Positions 62,734-64,000 of a stretch of DNA of 64,000 nucleotides are shown here, one piece after another (position 1 is the first letter of the stretch; each line of letters starts with the position of its first letter). Below the pieces are notes generated by a model. The model made no database searches, was not told the origin of the DNA, and worked only from the letters and a program-made list of their open reading frames with translations. Position numbers and translations under genes: made by a program. This stretch comes from Algibacter sp045066735 (GTDB lineage: Bacteria; Bacteroidota; Bacteroidia; Flavobacteriales; Flavobacteriaceae), in contig NZ_JBISHH010000024.1 in NCBI RefSeq assembly GCF_045066735.1, forward strand, positions 124,001-188,000, given 5' to 3'.

Positions 62734-64000
62734 TTAAAATTGAAAATAAATAAAACTTTCCATTTCTCGTTCCCCATAAATACCAAATAAAACTATTAAA
62801 AATATAAATAAGAAATATGTGCCCCATCTAAATAACATAGATTGACGATTTAAGCTTTTGATAATATTACTTTTTTTGTGAAAAAATTCAACAAATAAAA
62901 GTAATAACAGCATTAGAAATAATATAGCAAATTCGTTAGTCTTAAAACCAATAAGATATAAATCTTTATCTAAGAGTTTATAAAAATTATTATTAAAAAA
63001 GCTAGTAATTATTACTATAGAATCATCGAATGAATTCGCTCTAAAAAACACCCAAGCAAAACATACAATACTAAATGTTATTAATACAAAAAATAATTTA
63101 TTAGATAAATTATTTTTATTAATGTTTAATTTTTTAAACAATGCTTTTTTAGGTTTATAACTTGCTTTTTCTAAAACAATTATTACCCCATGTATGGCTC
63201 CCCAAATTACAAATGTCATTGCCGCACCATGCCATAAGCCACTTACTAAAAAAACAACAAATAAATTAAAATAAGTTCTATACTTACCATTCCTACTTCC
63301 TCCTAATGGAATGTAAACATAATCTCTAAACCATGTTGATAAGGATATGTGCCAACGCCTCCAAAACTCGGTTATAGATTTAGATAAATATGGGCTGTCG
63401 AAGTTTTTCATTAAATCGAACCCCATGGTTCTGGCTGCTCCAATTGCAATATCTGAATATCCAGAAAAATCACAATATATCTGAAAGGCAAATAAAACAG
63501 TGGCCATAATAGTTTCTACACCTTCGTAATTTGAAGGGTTATTATAAACTTCATTTACATAAAGAGCTGCTCTATCTGCTATAACCATTTTTTTAAACAA
63601 ACCAAAAGCCATTAATAATAGTCCAGATTTTACTTGGTTATAATCAAACTTATAGGTTTTATAAAACTGTGGCAATAAGTGTGAGGCTCTTTCAATTGGC
63701 CCCGCAACTAATTGTGGAAAAAAGGCAACAAAGGCAAAAAAAGCAATGGGATCCTTAGTAGGTTTTAATTGCTTTCTATAAATATCTATAGTGTAACTTA
63801 AGGTTTGAAAGGTATAAAAGCTAATACCTACGGGTAAAATAATATTTAAAGAAGATACTTCTAATGTTTTCCCAAATAGTTTGAAAGAGTCTACAAATGT
63901 GTCTATAAAAAAGTTTGTGTATTTAAAATAAAATAGAAACCCTAAGTTTACAAATAAACTTAGATATAAAAACATTTTACGCTTTTTAACGTCTTCTGTT
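62734..64000 (-). CDS. MBOAT-family O-acyltransferase, AlgI-like (N-terminus beyond window)
   Basis: At least 422 residues. The frame stays open to the right edge (KRKMFLYLSLFVNLG...), and comparison with AlgI-type proteins suggests about 50-80 residues are missing. Visible features are FKYTNFF, NIILPVGISFYTFQTLSYTI, QLVAGPIERA, CDFSGYSDIA, FWRRWHISLSTWFRDYVYIP and LVSGLWHGAAMTF, with the invariant His. These proteins take an acyl group, usually acetyl, from the cytoplasm to a periplasmic partner for transfer to polysaccharide. The SGNH-like gene that follows is the likely partner. Confidence 0.93.
   Translation of the reverse strand, partial: TEDVKKRKMFLYLSLFVNLGFLFYFKYTNFFIDTFVDSFKLFGKTLEVSSLNIILPVGISFYTFQTLSYTIDIYRKQLKPTKDPIAFFAFVAFFPQLVAGPIERASHLLPQFYKTYKFDYNQVKSGLLLMAFGLFKKMVIADRAALYVNEVYNNPSNYEGVETIMATVLFAFQIYCDFSGYSDIAIGAARTMGFDLMKNFDSPYLSKSITEFWRRWHISLSTWFRDYVYIPLGGSRNGKYRTYFNLFVVFLVSGLWHGAAMTFVIWGAIHGVIIVLEKASYKPKKALFKKLNINKNNLSNKLFFVLITFSIVCFAWVFFRANSFDDSIVIITSFFNNNFYKLLDKDLYLIGFKTNEFAILFLMLLLLLFVEFFHKKSNIIKSLNRQSMLFRWGTYFLFIFLIVLFGIYGEREMESFIYFQF

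Overview
The window comes from an AT-rich member of the Bacteroidota, almost certainly a Flavobacteriaceae species and plausibly marine. The evidence is a SusC-type TonB receptor, the type IX secretion/gliding lipoprotein SprE/PorW, many small flavobacterial families of unknown function (DUF4254, DUF4292, DUF5687, DUF6427 and DUF6341 types), and repeated occurrence of the Bacteroidota -7 promoter element TAnnTTTG. No phage, transposase, CRISPR array or rRNA was seen.

Left end (1-11.3 kb), sugar uptake and catabolism. A SusC-like receptor runs off the left edge. Upstream of it lies a membrane-anchored propeller/Y_Y_Y/LuxR regulator, then a sodium/sugar symporter that keeps every sugar- and sodium-binding residue of the Vibrio galactose transporter vSGLT, then an AraC regulator. 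Divergent from AraC is a three-gene operon: PfkB-type kinase, fucose-isomerase-like isomerase and class II (tagatose/fructose-bisphosphate type) aldolase. Together these look like a complete isomerase-kinase-aldolase route for a galactose-like sugar, and it is the best candidate here for an undescribed pathway.

Middle (11.3-40.5 kb), mostly core genome. It holds tRNA-Ala(GGC), a universal stress protein, a MATE transporter, two short membrane proteins and a QueD-type enzyme. SprE, a bactofilin, AtpZ and the ATP synthase genes atpB-E-F-H-A-G follow; beta and epsilon are not here. Then come a flippase/dUTPase/nucleotidyltransferase operon and a TPR/DUF4292/EnvC-like envelope operon with a degenerate LytM domain. 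An ABC transporter group, a PadR pair, a PaaE-like reductase, a family 9 glycosyltransferase, upp and purD complete this part.

Right end (40.5-64 kb), one large polysaccharide locus, almost entirely on the minus strand and visibly richer in A+T. It encodes a CapK-like protein and the priming glycosyl-1-phosphate transferase. The sugar-nucleotide enzymes Ugd, Uxs, Gmd and GDP-fucose synthase imply UDP-GlcA, UDP-xylose and GDP-fucose. There are five glycosyltransferases, two Wzy/ligase-like polytopic proteins and a Wzx flippase. Decoration enzymes are two hexapeptide acetyltransferases, a pyruvyltransferase, a nitroreductase-family protein, an SGNH-like protein and an AlgI-type MBOAT acyltransferase cut by the right edge. 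The product is probably an acidic, O-acylated and perhaps pyruvylated capsule or exopolysaccharide.

All calls are by reading the sequence; no database search was run. Family assignments rest on recognised motifs. Promoter and terminator calls rest on visible consensus matches and inverted repeats.
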